DNA of 36,271 nucleotides, from assembly GCA_022448995.1 (NCBI GenBank), contig JAKVCT010000021.1, positions 1 to 36,271 on the forward strand, given 5' to 3'. The stretch comes from Saprospiraceae bacterium. GTDB taxonomy: Bacteria > Bacteroidota > Bacteroidia > Chitinophagales > Saprospiraceae. The notes below the pieces were generated by a model. That model ran no database searches. It was not told the DNA's origin and saw only the letters and a list, made by a program, of their open reading frames with translations. Below are positions 25,405 to 34,742 of this stretch, in pieces. The first letter of the stretch is position 1. Each line of letters starts with the position of its first letter. Both the position numbers and the translations under genes were made by a program.

Positions 25405-26004
25405 GTGACAAATCAAAAAGTTATTATGGCTGGTTTTGGGACTTTGCTCTTACAAGAGTCCCTAGGAGATACTGTGGGCAAAGATGGTGCAGAACAAAAA
25501 AAATTCACTCCTATTGTTATCAAAAATTATCGTAGATTATTCAATCTATTGCCCGATCATTATGAAGCTGACAACCGCTTAAGAACAAATGGTACAGAGA
25601 TAGGTGCTGCTAATATCGAACCTGCTGAGGGAATAGATTTTAATGGACTTTCTTTCTTGGCCAATGCTGCTGATCTTGAGCAATTAGACAAACGAGAACG
25701 TTACTACAAACGCTCTATTGTTCCTTGTTATCATTTTGAGACCGGTCAACTGATGGGCGATTGTCATGTTTATGAATCACCACTAGATGCACGATGGTTA
25801 AGGAGAAATAACAAGGAATTACTTCCACTTTGGAGAGATATTGTTTATGCTAGAGTGGGTGCTTACCGAATTAGTGAAGCTTTTGGAAAAATGTATGATG
25901 CCACTACCTATTTAGCAGATGGTAAGACCTTATTAGTTGACTATTACAAGGATTATCTCCAACAGTTAGAAGACTTAGATAGCGTTCGCAAACAATATCA
26001 GTAA
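25405..26004 (+). CDS. Gamma-glutamylcyclotransferase-like protein
   Basis: The 199-aa protein (GTG start) has the cyclotransferase (AIG2/ChaC) layout: a first strand running into the FGTLL turn (11-15), corresponding to YGSLL and binding substrate, the segment IKNYRRLFNLLP, NIEPAEGIDFNGLSF, and LEQLDKRERYYKRSIV with the likely catalytic Glu98. An ATG 21 bases downstream would cut off half of strand one, so I keep the GTG. Such enzymes form 5-oxoproline from gamma-glutamyl compounds; the substrate here is unknown. It is followed after 15 bases by a membrane-TPR gene, clearly one transcript. The palindromic element 25282-25388 ends 16 bases before the start. Confidence 0.72.
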   Translation: MTNQKVIMAGFGTLLLQESLGDTVGKDGAEQKKFTPIVIKNYRRLFNLLPDHYEADNRLRTNGTEIGAANIEPAEGIDFNGLSFLANAADLEQLDKRERYYKRSIVPCYHFETGQLMGDCHVYESPLDARWLRRNNKELLPLWRDIVYARVGAYRISEAFGKMYDATTYLADGKTLLVDYYKDYLQQLEDLDSVRKQYQ

Positions 26005-26019
26005 TCAATACAATTTACA

Positions 26020-28392
26020 ATGAAAGAAGCAGGATTTTATATTGAAAATACAGCGCATCGAATCAGTGTAGAAGGTGGTCGAATTTGGGAAGCGGCTCCC
26101 AAGGAAAAGCTAACAGGAGGCTTGTCTATCGAAGAAGAAAAAGCAGAGATGAATATTTTCCTCTTTCCTCAGTCTACTGTCAGTGAGTTAAGTGATGAAT
26201 TGTATAAACAATTAAAAGAACAAAGTTATTTTCATTATTTGTATTTTGTATTAGCCAAAAAACTTCCCTCCCTCATATTGTTGGTTCCCATCACTCTAAC
26301 CGTTTTGTTTATCGGTTTTATTACCATATATGGTGATCTAATCAAAAACTGGATTTTTCTGTTGGATGATGCAGACACCTTAGTTGGGTTAACCCAGCGA
26401 GAATCTATAGTTATTTACACTGTTTTAGCAGTCTTGATTCTTTACTTCTTTCCTGTATTTTTGACAGGAGAACAAGATGGGTTTATCCAAGCTATCAATG
26501 AGCTCTTTTCGAATAAAAAGCTCTTGCAAAAAAGGTTTACTCGTCTTTTTCAATTCCTAAATAAGAAAGGGCACATCAAAAAAATAGTCATTTGGAACCC
26601 AAATCTCTTGGCTTCAGAACAAAACTGGGTACAAATGAGTCTGATTCCTGCAATTCTAAATAGTGGAATACATTTAGAATTGCAGGTTAAAACAGATGAA
26701 CGAAGTACAGCAGAACATTATATTCGTTTCATAACTGATGACCATCAGTTAAAATGGAATGAATATGAGCTCACTTATACTCCCCCTACTCATCCAATTC
26801 CTTATGATTATTTGGAAAACTGGGAAAAAAAGCTGTTAGCAATTTATGTTTTTGCCTCTACAGCCAACCTACCTCAATCCTGGAAAACTAAAGGAGCAGA
26901 ACAGGAGGGTATACTAGAGAACGCACTCTCGTTGCCTTTAGTCAAGATTTTAATTCATCGTTTCAAGGATCGTCTTTTTTCTGAAGAAGACCGCAAGCAT
27001 CTGATTTCAATGGATGCTTTTGCTAGTCGAGCACTCAATGATTTTGGTATTCTATTTCCTTGTTTACAATATACAAGTAATATTTGGGGAATTGAACAAA
27101 CGGTTGTGGACAAAGAGTTTGCAAAGACTCAAGAAGAGCTTCGGTTTATGACATCATTTCTACAAACAGAAATTCATGAACTTACCCAACTATTGGATGA
27201 TCCTGTTTCTGCACTATTGCTCAATGCTCAACAAGTCAAAAACAGTATTTATAATCAACAACGTCTAGAAACTATTCGTTTTTTTATCGATGTAATTCAT
27301 CAATCGGAACAATATAAAATCCTCAAACAATACTGGAAGCTAATTGGCCAACAAATAGCAAATACACAACAAAGCGATACAGATATTTTTAGGATTATTG
27401 GGATTAAAAATCTAGATAAGGCAGCTACCCTTTTCGAACGAGCTGCAATGTATCAAGAAGCACAACAAGCGCTGGAGTATCTAGAAACGGTTTATCCTTA
27501 CAGAGCAAAAATGGGCAAGGCTAGAATTACAGAACGTCAAGGAAATTTTAGAACCTCTGTTGAGGCAATGCTTGTCATACAGACTCAGTGGTCTGATAAA
27601 GCGATTAATCTTACTAAGTTTTCTGTCATTGACTTACATCTAAATCTAGCTTGGGCTATTGTAAGTGGTCGTTTAGAAGATTTTAGGCTACAAGGAAAGC
27701 AAGCCTTAGAGAACGCACAAGATCTCTTATACACTGATTTTGATCAGATTAGAAACAGTGAACAAATCATTCGATCTTACAATATTTTGGCGAACTATAA
27801 AGAATGGGAAGGTCAACCAGAGGGTGCAATTCAGAGTTACAACAAGGCACTTCAGATTCCTGGTGTAGAACAATCTTCCCTAAGTAATTTGCTGGTTAAC
27901 AAAGGGATTGCGCTCCGCCAAATAAAAGATTTGCAAGATGCTACTGTATTTGGAGAACAAGGGGTTACGATCAAAACTGCGATTGGTGATGCTGATCAAT
28001 TACCAATTGCCTTGCATAATCTAGCCCAAACCTACTTGGAACTTGCCTTTTCCTTATCTGATACTTCTCAAAAAGCTAGCTTGGAAAAAGCTAAGCAACA
28101 TGCTCAAACTGGTTTGGATATTCAAGCAGAAACTGGCTCTGTAAAAAAACGGGGTCAACTCCTTACGGAACTTTTTGTAGCCAATTATCAGTTGTCTATC
28201 CATAATTCTAGTTTGCAGAATGAAGCAAAAGCCAACTGGGTGGCACTTCAGACTTGGCTAGAACAGGAATTGGATGCTAAACGTGACCAATCTTATGATT
28301 GTAGAGTTATTTTGACTGAATTATTAGGTCTGTTGACGAATTTTGGTGCTGATAATTTGGCTGGTGCTATCAAATGGCAGCCTTTTTCCTAG
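26020..28392 (+). CDS. Membrane protein with C-terminal TPR array, partner of the cyclotransferase-like gene
   Basis: The 790-aa protein has no signal peptide. A soluble N-terminus (1-80) is followed by two membrane helices (about 83-105 and 129-149) with a ~24-residue loop, then a soluble region (about 165-440) with an alpha/beta stretch (KKIVIWNPN ... IHLELQVKTDE) but no Walker motif or known catalytic signature. A long TPR-like helical part follows (about 445-790), with AATLFERAAMYQEAQQALEYL, ILANYKEWEGQPEGAIQSYNKAL and LHNLAQTYLELAFSL as clear repeats. The TPRs are presumably cytosolic. Tight coupling with the upstream gene suggests that the two proteins act together. I do not recognise the family. 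Confidence 0.8.
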   Translation: MKEAGFYIENTAHRISVEGGRIWEAAPKEKLTGGLSIEEEKAEMNIFLFPQSTVSELSDELYKQLKEQSYFHYLYFVLAKKLPSLILLVPITLTVLFIGFITIYGDLIKNWIFLLDDADTLVGLTQRESIVIYTVLAVLILYFFPVFLTGEQDGFIQAINELFSNKKLLQKRFTRLFQFLNKKGHIKKIVIWNPNLLASEQNWVQMSLIPAILNSGIHLELQVKTDERSTAEHYIRFITDDHQLKWNEYELTYTPPTHPIPYDYLENWEKKLLAIYVFASTANLPQSWKTKGAEQEGILENALSLPLVKILIHRFKDRLFSEEDRKHLISMDAFASRALNDFGILFPCLQYTSNIWGIEQTVVDKEFAKTQEELRFMTSFLQTEIHELTQLLDDPVSALLLNAQQVKNSIYNQQRLETIRFFIDVIHQSEQYKILKQYWKLIGQQIANTQQSDTDIFRIIGIKNLDKAATLFERAAMYQEAQQALEYLETVYPYRAKMGKARITERQGNFRTSVEAMLVIQTQWSDKAINLTKFSVIDLHLNLAWAIVSGRLEDFRLQGKQALENAQDLLYTDFDQIRNSEQIIRSYNILANYKEWEGQPEGAIQSYNKALQIPGVEQSSLSNLLVNKGIALRQIKDLQDATVFGEQGVTIKTAIGDADQLPIALHNLAQTYLELAFSLSDTSQKASLEKAKQHAQTGLDIQAETGSVKKRGQLLTELFVANYQLSIHNSSLQNEAKANWVALQTWLEQELDAKRDQSYDCRVILTELLGLLTNFGADNLAGAIKWQPFS

Positions 28393-28430
28393 CAGAATCA
28401 TAATCAATTCACATCAAAATTGGCAAATCC

Positions 28431-28449
28431 AAAATAGGATTCTATTTTT
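28431..28449 (+). terminator. Weak hairpin after the membrane-TPR gene
   Basis: AAAATAG (28431-28437) pairs with CTATTTT (28442-28448), followed by TT. The stem is short and AT-rich. A second small inverted repeat (AGAAGC / GCTTCT, 28458-28478) around a duplicated AGGCAGGCAG lies beside it. Confidence 0.3.
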
Positions 28450-28535
28450 ACGGCTTCAGAAGCAGGCAGGCAGCTTCTAGCTCTTGCTTATTTATATATA
28501 ATTTTATTCACGTATTAATTAATTCAAGAAATCAG

Positions 28536-29552
28536 ATGAGTACAAAAAAACGAATCTTATCCGCAATCCAGCCCACAGGCGACATCCACTTTGGTAACTA
28601 CTTTGGTGCGGTGCAGAATTGGGTACGATTGCAAGAAGAATATATCTGTACTTATGGTGTAGTCGATTATCATGCGATGACCATGCCTTATGAACCCAAG
28701 AAATTACGTCAGAATACTTGGGATCTGATTATTAATTTAGTAGCTATTGGGATTAAACCAGAAAATCTGTTTATCCAATCTTTAGTTCCTGAACATACTG
28801 AATTAGCGTGGATTTTGAGTTGCTTCTGTTCACATGGAGAATTATCGCGCATGACGCAATTCAAGGATAAGAGTCAACAATCTTCTACTAAGAGTGATGA
28901 TGCTTTCATCTCGGCAGGTTTATTTGGTTATCCAGTTTTGCAGGCAGCAGATATTTTGATTTATCGTGCAGATTATGTTCCTGTTGGAAAAGACCAAGAA
29001 CAGCATTTAGAGTTGACTCGTAATATTGCTCAACGCTTTAATAGCCGTGTTGGGAAAGAATATTTTGTTGCTCCTGAAACCTTATTCACAGAGACCCCTA
29101 AGATTATGTCTTTGGCTGATCCTAAAAAGAAAATGAGTAAGAGTTTGGGACCTAAACATTATGTTTCTGTATTTGAACGGGAAGCAGACTTGCGCAATAA
29201 GGTGAAAAAAGCACAAATGGATAGTGGTGAACATCGTGGTACAGAGGTAATGTTGGAAGGTGTTACCAATATGTTTGCTATCTTAAAAGCTTGTGAGAAA
29301 ACTGAAATTAGTGCTCAATTGCGTGCTGCTTATTTGGATGGTTCATTGAGTTATGTGGATTTGAAAAATGCGGTAACGGAAGCTTTACTAGAGAAAGTCA
29401 ATGAATTTAGTGAGCGCAAAAAAGAGTTGATGAAGGATAAGAAAGGATTGAAAAATCAAATCAAGGCTTCTTCTTTTGAGATTCGCAAACGCGCTCAAGA
29501 AACAATCAAAGAAGTAAAAGAATTGACAGGTATTATGAATGTTCGATTCTAA
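28536..29552 (+). CDS. trpS: Tryptophanyl-tRNA synthetase
   Basis: Charges tRNA-Trp with tryptophan using ATP. The 338-aa class I synthetase has the HIGH-type motif in PTGDIHFGNYFGA (residues 13-25), the segment YHAMTMPYEP, tryptophan-site region GYPVLQAADIL and YRADYVPVGKDQEQHLELTR, and the second ATP signature KMSKS (199-203). The C-terminal helical domain (SYVDLKNAVTEALLEKVNEF) recognises the anticodon. Length is typical of bacterial TrpRS (about 330 aa). The ATG at 28536 gives MSTKKRILSAIQPTG, the usual N-terminus. It stands alone with a good terminator behind it. No leader-type regulation is visible. Confidence 0.97.
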   Translation: MSTKKRILSAIQPTGDIHFGNYFGAVQNWVRLQEEYICTYGVVDYHAMTMPYEPKKLRQNTWDLIINLVAIGIKPENLFIQSLVPEHTELAWILSCFCSHGELSRMTQFKDKSQQSSTKSDDAFISAGLFGYPVLQAADILIYRADYVPVGKDQEQHLELTRNIAQRFNSRVGKEYFVAPETLFTETPKIMSLADPKKKMSKSLGPKHYVSVFEREADLRNKVKKAQMDSGEHRGTEVMLEGVTNMFAILKACEKTEISAQLRAAYLDGSLSYVDLKNAVTEALLEKVNEFSERKKELMKDKKGLKNQIKASSFEIRKRAQETIKEVKELTGIMNVRF

Positions 29553-29585
29553 TAATTCAAGATATACTGTTTTATGATAAAATTT

Positions 29586-29622
29586 AAACTGTTAGGTTAA
29601 TGATTAGCCTAGCAGTTTTTTT
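29586..29622 (+). terminator. Intrinsic terminator of trpS
   Basis: The stem AAACTGTTAGGTTA (29586-29599) pairs with 29605-29618 with two G-T wobbles and a five-base loop, followed by a run of seven T (29616-29622). It lies 34 bases after the trpS stop. Confidence 0.88.
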
Positions 29623-29679
29623 ATATTCGGACATGATACAACGTTTAGAACAATTCTACATTGAGATTTGTCTAGCATG

Positions 29680-29862
29680 TATAGCTAAACCAATATAAAA
29701 TGCCATAATCTAAAAATTTAATGGCAAAGGATTAACTGCGTTGAGCTATTCGAGGTTGAAATGCTTCGCTATAGATTTTATTGAACTCCCAAAAAAAACA
29801 TCCAAAACGAAGCATTTCAATCCTTCGTTCAAAAGATGACATTTTATATAATTTTAGCTATA
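29680..29862. repeat. 183-bp MITE-like element, TATAGCTAAA family, copy A
   Basis: The ends TATAGCTAAACCAATATAAA (29680-29699) and inverted TATAGCTAAAATTATATAAA (29843-29862) enclose an inner 13-bp perfect stem TTGAAATGCTTCG (29756-29768 with 29808-29820) and a 39-base loop. A module TTAACTGCGTTGAGCTATTC (followed by GAGG) sits in the left arm. Copy B is at 36012-36193. The element ends 18 bases before the copA ATG, and a longer copA frame (from 29836) starts inside it, but this N-terminus would be repeat-encoded. Confidence 0.85.
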
Positions 29863-29880
29863 GATAATAATACAAAAACT

Positions 29881-32100
29881 ATGAGTGATAACAACATCAA
29901 TATATATAATATAAAAGGGCTGTCCTGTGCAGCCTGTGCCACAAGTGCACAAAAACGCCTATCCAAACTAAATACCGTAGACGAAGCTAAGGTCAATTAT
30001 GCAACTCAAACTGCCGTAGTTGAATCCGCTTCACCTCTAACTATGGAGGAGCTCAATGCACAACTGAAAAAATTAGGTTTTGAGCTTTATCCAAAGACAA
30101 ATAAGGCTAGAAAAGAGGCGCAAGAGGTACGAAAAAAAGAGCTTCAGCTTCTAAAAATGAAACTGATTGTCAGTAGTGCTTTTGCATTGCCCTTGTTTGT
30201 GATTGCGATGTTCCTTCCTGATATTCCTTATGCCAACTATATCATGTTTGGCTTGACCTTGCCTATTATATTTTGGGGTGGGAACCAATTTTTTATCAAT
30301 GCCGCACGCCAATTGAGCCAATTACGCACCAATATGGATACATTGGTAGCTTTAGGTAGCGGAACTGCTTTCGTTTTTAGTGCAATCAATACTTTCGTGC
30401 CCGATTTATTGGCGGTACAAGGCGTGGGCGAACAAATTTACTTCGAAGCAGCAGGTGTTTTACTCACCTTTATCCTCTTAGGACGTTTTTTGGAAGAACG
30501 CGCCAAGCAAAACACCTCAGATTCTATCGAAAAACTCCTTGCCTTGCAAAGTACAATGGTACATTTAGTCAAAAATGAGGAAATTCGGGAATTTCCGATC
30601 GAAGCCATTCATCCTGATGATGTGTTATTGGTTAAACCTGGCGAAAAAGTACCTTTAGATGGTGTAATCATTGAAGGACATTCGACCATAGATGAAAGTA
30701 TGCTTACGGGGGAGTCCATTCCAGTTTCTAAAAAAGAAAAAGACCAAGTTATTGGCGGTACAATCAACCAATCGGGCAGTTTTCAGATGCGTGTGGAAAA
30801 AGTAGGCGAAGCTACTCTACTGGCTAAGATTATTCGACTGGTAGAAGATGCACAAAATAGTCAAGCACCTATTCAGAAATTAGTAGATAAAATCTCAACT
30901 GTTTTTGTTCCATTGGTTATCATTTTAGCAGCGGTTACCTTTGGATTATGGTATAGCTTTGGTCCTGAACCTCTATTAAGTAATGCTTTAATTTCAGCTG
31001 TTGCAGTTTTGGTAATTGCTTGTCCATGTGCTTTGGGCTTGGCAACACCTACTGCAATTATGGTAGGTATTGGAAAAGGTGCACAAAAAGGAATTTTGAT
31101 CAAGGATGCAAAGGGTTTGGAAGTAACATCCAAAGTAGATACCATTGTTTTGGATAAAACAGGTACCATTACCGAAGGTAAACCGCAGTTGAAAGGGATC
31201 AAATGGCAATTCTTCTTGATGTTTGGGGTACAACGTACCGAGAAAATACTCTTGTCTTTAGAAAGTCTTTCTGAGCATCCTCTTGCGCAAACTTTGGTTA
31301 AATTATTTGCCAAAAAAGGCCTAAAACCTGAAATGGAAGTCAAAGATTTTGAGAATATTCCGGGCAAAGGTGTGCAAGGTATCGTAGAAGGGACGCTCTA
31401 TTTTGTAGGTAATCGTAAAATGGTAGAAGACCAAGGTATTGGAATGGCTGCTGACTTGGGAACTGCTCGTGATAAATTCATTGAGGAAGGACATACTATT
31501 GTTTATTTTGGGAATACCAAAACGGTTTTAGGTGTCTTGGCTTTCAGTGATACAGTGAAACCTAGTTCTAAATTCTCCATCCAACAATTGCAAGAAGCAG
31601 GTTATGAGGTTCAGATGTTAACGGGTGATAATGATGCTGCAGCACGTGCTATTGCGCGTCAAGTTGGGATTAAAACGTATAAGGCAGAAGTACTTCCTCA
31701 GGATAAAATTGCTTATGTTCAATCCCTGCAAGAAGCGGGCAAAACAGTAGCTATGATTGGTGATGGTGTCAATGATGCTCCTGCCCTAGCCAAAGCGGAT
31801 GTGGGTATGGCGATGAATAGCGGAACTGATATTGCGATGGACAGCGCTGATATTATTTTGCGTCATAATGATTTGGGACAAATCAAGGATAGTATTGAGT
31901 TATCTAAATCCACTAATTCTACAATTAAGCAAAATCTTTTCTGGGCATTTATTTATAATCTGATTGGAATTCCGATTGCGATGGGTGTTCTATTTCCATT
32001 GATAGGAATACGTTTGAGTCCGATGCTAGCAGGTGCAGCTATGGCCTTGAGTTCTGTTTCTGTAGTGTTGAATAGCTTGCGCTTGTATCGGAGGAAGTAG
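29881..32100 (+). CDS. copA: Copper-translocating P1B-type ATPase
   Basis: Exports Cu+ from the cytosol using ATP. The 739-aa protein has one N-terminal heavy-metal domain with GLSCAAC (Cys16 and Cys19), eight expected membrane helices with the ion-binding CPC (381-383) in the sixth, the TGES motif of the actuator domain, DKTGT (phosphorylated Asp425), SEHPLA of the nucleotide domain, and GDGVNDAP (627-634). I use the ATG at 29881 because it gives the normal short MSDNNINIYNIKGLSC start; an ATG at 29836 would put 15 residues in the flanking repeat element. CPC with a single HMA domain points to copper (or silver). No copper regulator or chaperone gene adjoins it. The leader consists largely of repeat DNA. 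Confidence 0.95.
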   Translation: MSDNNINIYNIKGLSCAACATSAQKRLSKLNTVDEAKVNYATQTAVVESASPLTMEELNAQLKKLGFELYPKTNKARKEAQEVRKKELQLLKMKLIVSSAFALPLFVIAMFLPDIPYANYIMFGLTLPIIFWGGNQFFINAARQLSQLRTNMDTLVALGSGTAFVFSAINTFVPDLLAVQGVGEQIYFEAAGVLLTFILLGRFLEERAKQNTSDSIEKLLALQSTMVHLVKNEEIREFPIEAIHPDDVLLVKPGEKVPLDGVIIEGHSTIDESMLTGESIPVSKKEKDQVIGGTINQSGSFQMRVEKVGEATLLAKIIRLVEDAQNSQAPIQKLVDKISTVFVPLVIILAAVTFGLWYSFGPEPLLSNALISAVAVLVIACPCALGLATPTAIMVGIGKGAQKGILIKDAKGLEVTSKVDTIVLDKTGTITEGKPQLKGIKWQFFLMFGVQRTEKILLSLESLSEHPLAQTLVKLFAKKGLKPEMEVKDFENIPGKGVQGIVEGTLYFVGNRKMVEDQGIGMAADLGTARDKFIEEGHTIVYFGNTKTVLGVLAFSDTVKPSSKFSIQQLQEAGYEVQMLTGDNDAAARAIARQVGIKTYKAEVLPQDKIAYVQSLQEAGKTVAMIGDGVNDAPALAKADVGMAMNSGTDIAMDSADIILRHNDLGQIKDSIELSKSTNSTIKQNLFWAFIYNLIGIPIAMGVLFPLIGIRLSPMLAGAAMALSSVSVVLNSLRLYRRK

Positions 32101-32234
32101 ATTTGAGTACATTTTTTCTAGTTAGAATGATTAATTTATTCTATTTTTACCCATCTTATTCCGAGAAATTTGAGAAATTCTTTTGAAAAGCTCAAAGATA
32201 AGATACAGTTTATTAGGCTGATTCTATTTATTTG

Positions 32235-32302
32235 ATAGTTCGTTGATTTTTTAATTTTCTAGCCCCCCAAAGGGCTCCGTGAACCTCAAGACTAACGAAC
32301 TA
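32235..32302. repeat. Short palindromic element, ATAGTTCGTTGA family
   Basis: ATAGTTCGTTGATTTTTTAA (from 32235) and the inverted right end TAGTTCGTTAGTCTTGAGG (to 32302) flank a module CCC-AAA-GGG (32266-32274), the minus-strand version of the GAGCCCTT-GGG hairpin. It lies between copA and the oligopeptidase gene. The rest of 32101-32507 shows no gene; TACTTTCG at 32455-32462 is a possible but imperfect -7 box. Confidence 0.7.
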
Positions 32303-32507
32303 AGGATTTATTAGACCTTAAAATAAAAAAATTGATGTTAGGAATTGCTTAGACTTTCATTAGAGCTTATAGCAGATTTAGGGCTGTATGTATTTATTGA
32401 CTAGAAATGTATATCTCTCGTCGATAAAGTAATAGCATTCTTGAAAGATATAAGTACTTTCGTTCATCAAGAATTTATCAACCTAAAATAAACAACCAAT
32501 AAACAGG

Positions 32508-34715
32508 ATGACACGTTTTGTAATTTTTAATCTTAGTCTTATTTTGCTTTGCTGTGCTGCTTGTGGAGAAAAAAACACCAATGACTCCACAACAGAAACC
32601 ACAGATAATTCAACAACAGAAAATCAAGCAACTATGGTAAAAGCACCAATAGCGGATAAAGTCCCTACAGAGCTCAAAGCACATGGAGATACTAGAATAG
32701 ATAATTATTTTTGGATGCGTTTGAGTGATGAACAAAAAAACGCAGAAACCCCTGATAGTCAAACCCAAAAAGTTTTAGATTATCTGAATGCCGAAAATGA
32801 TTACACCAAAGAACAGCTCAAAAGTACAGAAGCTTTTCAGGCAAAACTATATGATGAAATTGTAGGTAGAATCAAAAAAGATGATACTAGTGTACCCTAT
32901 TTATCCAAGGGTTATTGGTACTATGCCAAGTACGAAAAAGGTGGAGAATATCCAATCTACTGTAGAAAAAAAGGAAGCCTAGAAGCTGAGGAAGAAATCA
33001 TGTTGAATGTTAATGAAATGGCTAAAGGTTTTAGTTATTACAGTGTTGGTGGATTGAAAGTAAGTCCAGATAACAAACTATTAGCTTATGGTGTAGATAC
33101 ATTGAGTCGTAGAATTTATACCATCCATGTAAAGAACTTGGAAACGGGTGAAATCTACGAAGACAGAATTGAAAATGCTTCTGCGGGGATAGCTTGGGCA
33201 AATGACAATGCAACGATCTTCTACACGGCTAAGAACCCCACTACCCTATTGTCTGAAAAAATATACAGACACCGTTTAGGTAGTCCACAAGATAAGGACG
33301 CATTGGTTTATGAAGAAAAAGATAAGTCTTACTACATTGGTGTATACAAGTCTAAATCAGATAAGTATGTAATCATTTGGAATAGTAGTACACTCTCTTC
33401 TGATTATTGGATTTTGGATGCTGATCAACCTGAGGGTAAGTTCAAGAACTTCACGCCAAGAGAAAAAGTGCACGAATATAGTATAGATCACTTTGAGGAT
33501 AAATTCTATGTAGTGACTAATTGGGATGCTCAGAACTTCCGCTTGATGGAAACGCCTATAGGTCAAACTGAGAAAGCTGCATGGAAAGAAGTAATTCCTC
33601 ATCGTCAAGATGTACTCTTAGAAAGTGTTGAAATTTTCCGCAATCACCTTGTGGTTGAAGAACGCAACAAAGGTTTGAACCAATTGAGAGTGATCAACCA
33701 AGAGTCAAAAGAAGAGCATTATTTAGATTTTGGAGAAGAGGCATACATGGCATATAGTTCTACCAACAGAGAGTTTGATACAGAAATCTTGCGTTTTGGT
33801 TATACTTCTATGACTACGCCAAATTCTACTTATGATTATAATATGAATACGCGTGAAAAGGAGTTAAAAAAACGTCAGGAAGTAGTAGGTGGACATGATC
33901 CTAGTCAATATGAAACCAAACGTTTGTTTGCACCTTCTAGAGATGGTAAGCAGATTCCAATTTCGATTGTATACAAAAAAGGATTTGAGAAAAATGCACA
34001 ACAACCCTTATTGCTTTATGCTTATGGATCTTACGGAAGTACGATAGATGCTTATTTTAGCTCTGTTCGTTTGAGTTTATTAGATCGCGGTTTTGCTTTT
34101 GCAGTTGCACATATCAGAGGTGGACAAATGTTGGGTAGAGCTTGGTATGATGATGGTAAAATGATGAATAAGCAGAATACTTTCAATGATTTTGTAGACT
34201 GTGCCAAATATGTAGTTGCTGAGAAATATACCAGCAAAGAGAAGCTTTTCGCAATGGGCGGAAGTGCTGGAGGTTTATTGATGGGTGCTATCATAAACAT
34301 GAATCCTGAGTTATTTAGAGGTGTAATTGCTGCGGTTCCTTTTGTGGATGTAATTAATACGATGTCTGATGCTAGTATTCCATTAACAACCAATGAATAT
34401 GATGAGTGGGGAAATCCTGAGGCTGATAAAGCTACATATGATTACATGAAATCCTACTCTCCTTATGATAATGTGAAGGCACAAAATTATCCGAACCTTT
34501 TGGTAACTACGGGTTATTTTGATTCTCAAGTTCAATATTGGGAGCCTGCAAAATGGGTAGCGAAGTTGCGTGAGTTAAAAACCGATAAGAATTTACTTTT
34601 ATTGGATACAGACATGGAAGCTGGGCATGGTGGTGCTTCAGGTAGATTCAAGCGTTATAAGAAAACGGCTATGGAATATGCCTTTATGTTCCACTTGGTT
34701 GGTATTACAGAATAG
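32508..34715 (+). CDS. Oligopeptidase B-like S9A peptidase, lipoprotein
   Basis: A serine peptidase of the prolyl oligopeptidase clan that cuts short peptides, in oligopeptidase B after basic residues. The 735-aa protein begins with a lipoprotein signal (LLCCAAC, lipid Cys near residue 19) and a Thr/Asn-rich linker, so it should be anchored in the envelope, unlike the cytosolic E. coli enzyme. The beta-propeller (about 50-440, with DNYFWMRL and the repeated strand blocks) is followed by the alpha/beta-hydrolase domain: nucleophile Ser586 in MGGSAGG, Asp672 in GYFDSQV and His707 in EAGHGG. The YDEWGNPEAD and SPYDNVKAQNYPNLLVT segments match protease II. Basic-residue specificity is inferred from family resemblance. 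Confidence 0.93.
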   Translation: MTRFVIFNLSLILLCCAACGEKNTNDSTTETTDNSTTENQATMVKAPIADKVPTELKAHGDTRIDNYFWMRLSDEQKNAETPDSQTQKVLDYLNAENDYTKEQLKSTEAFQAKLYDEIVGRIKKDDTSVPYLSKGYWYYAKYEKGGEYPIYCRKKGSLEAEEEIMLNVNEMAKGFSYYSVGGLKVSPDNKLLAYGVDTLSRRIYTIHVKNLETGEIYEDRIENASAGIAWANDNATIFYTAKNPTTLLSEKIYRHRLGSPQDKDALVYEEKDKSYYIGVYKSKSDKYVIIWNSSTLSSDYWILDADQPEGKFKNFTPREKVHEYSIDHFEDKFYVVTNWDAQNFRLMETPIGQTEKAAWKEVIPHRQDVLLESVEIFRNHLVVEERNKGLNQLRVINQESKEEHYLDFGEEAYMAYSSTNREFDTEILRFGYTSMTTPNSTYDYNMNTREKELKKRQEVVGGHDPSQYETKRLFAPSRDGKQIPISIVYKKGFEKNAQQPLLLYAYGSYGSTIDAYFSSVRLSLLDRGFAFAVAHIRGGQMLGRAWYDDGKMMNKQNTFNDFVDCAKYVVAEKYTSKEKLFAMGGSAGGLLMGAIINMNPELFRGVIAAVPFVDVINTMSDASIPLTTNEYDEWGNPEADKATYDYMKSYSPYDNVKAQNYPNLLVTTGYFDSQVQYWEPAKWVAKLRELKTDKNLLLLDTDMEAGHGGASGRFKRYKKTAMEYAFMFHLVGITE

Positions 34716-34742
34716 TTTTAAATTATAAAATTTTGGATTTTG

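Noticed and set aside
26205..26700. NTPase domain in the membrane-TPR protein
   Set aside because: The stretch around IVIWNPNLL looks like an alpha/beta fold, but there is no Walker A or B motif.
30873..31367. 164-codon open frame on the minus strand
   Set aside because: It lies entirely inside copA on the opposite strand, where copA has intact catalytic motifs; its product resembles no protein.
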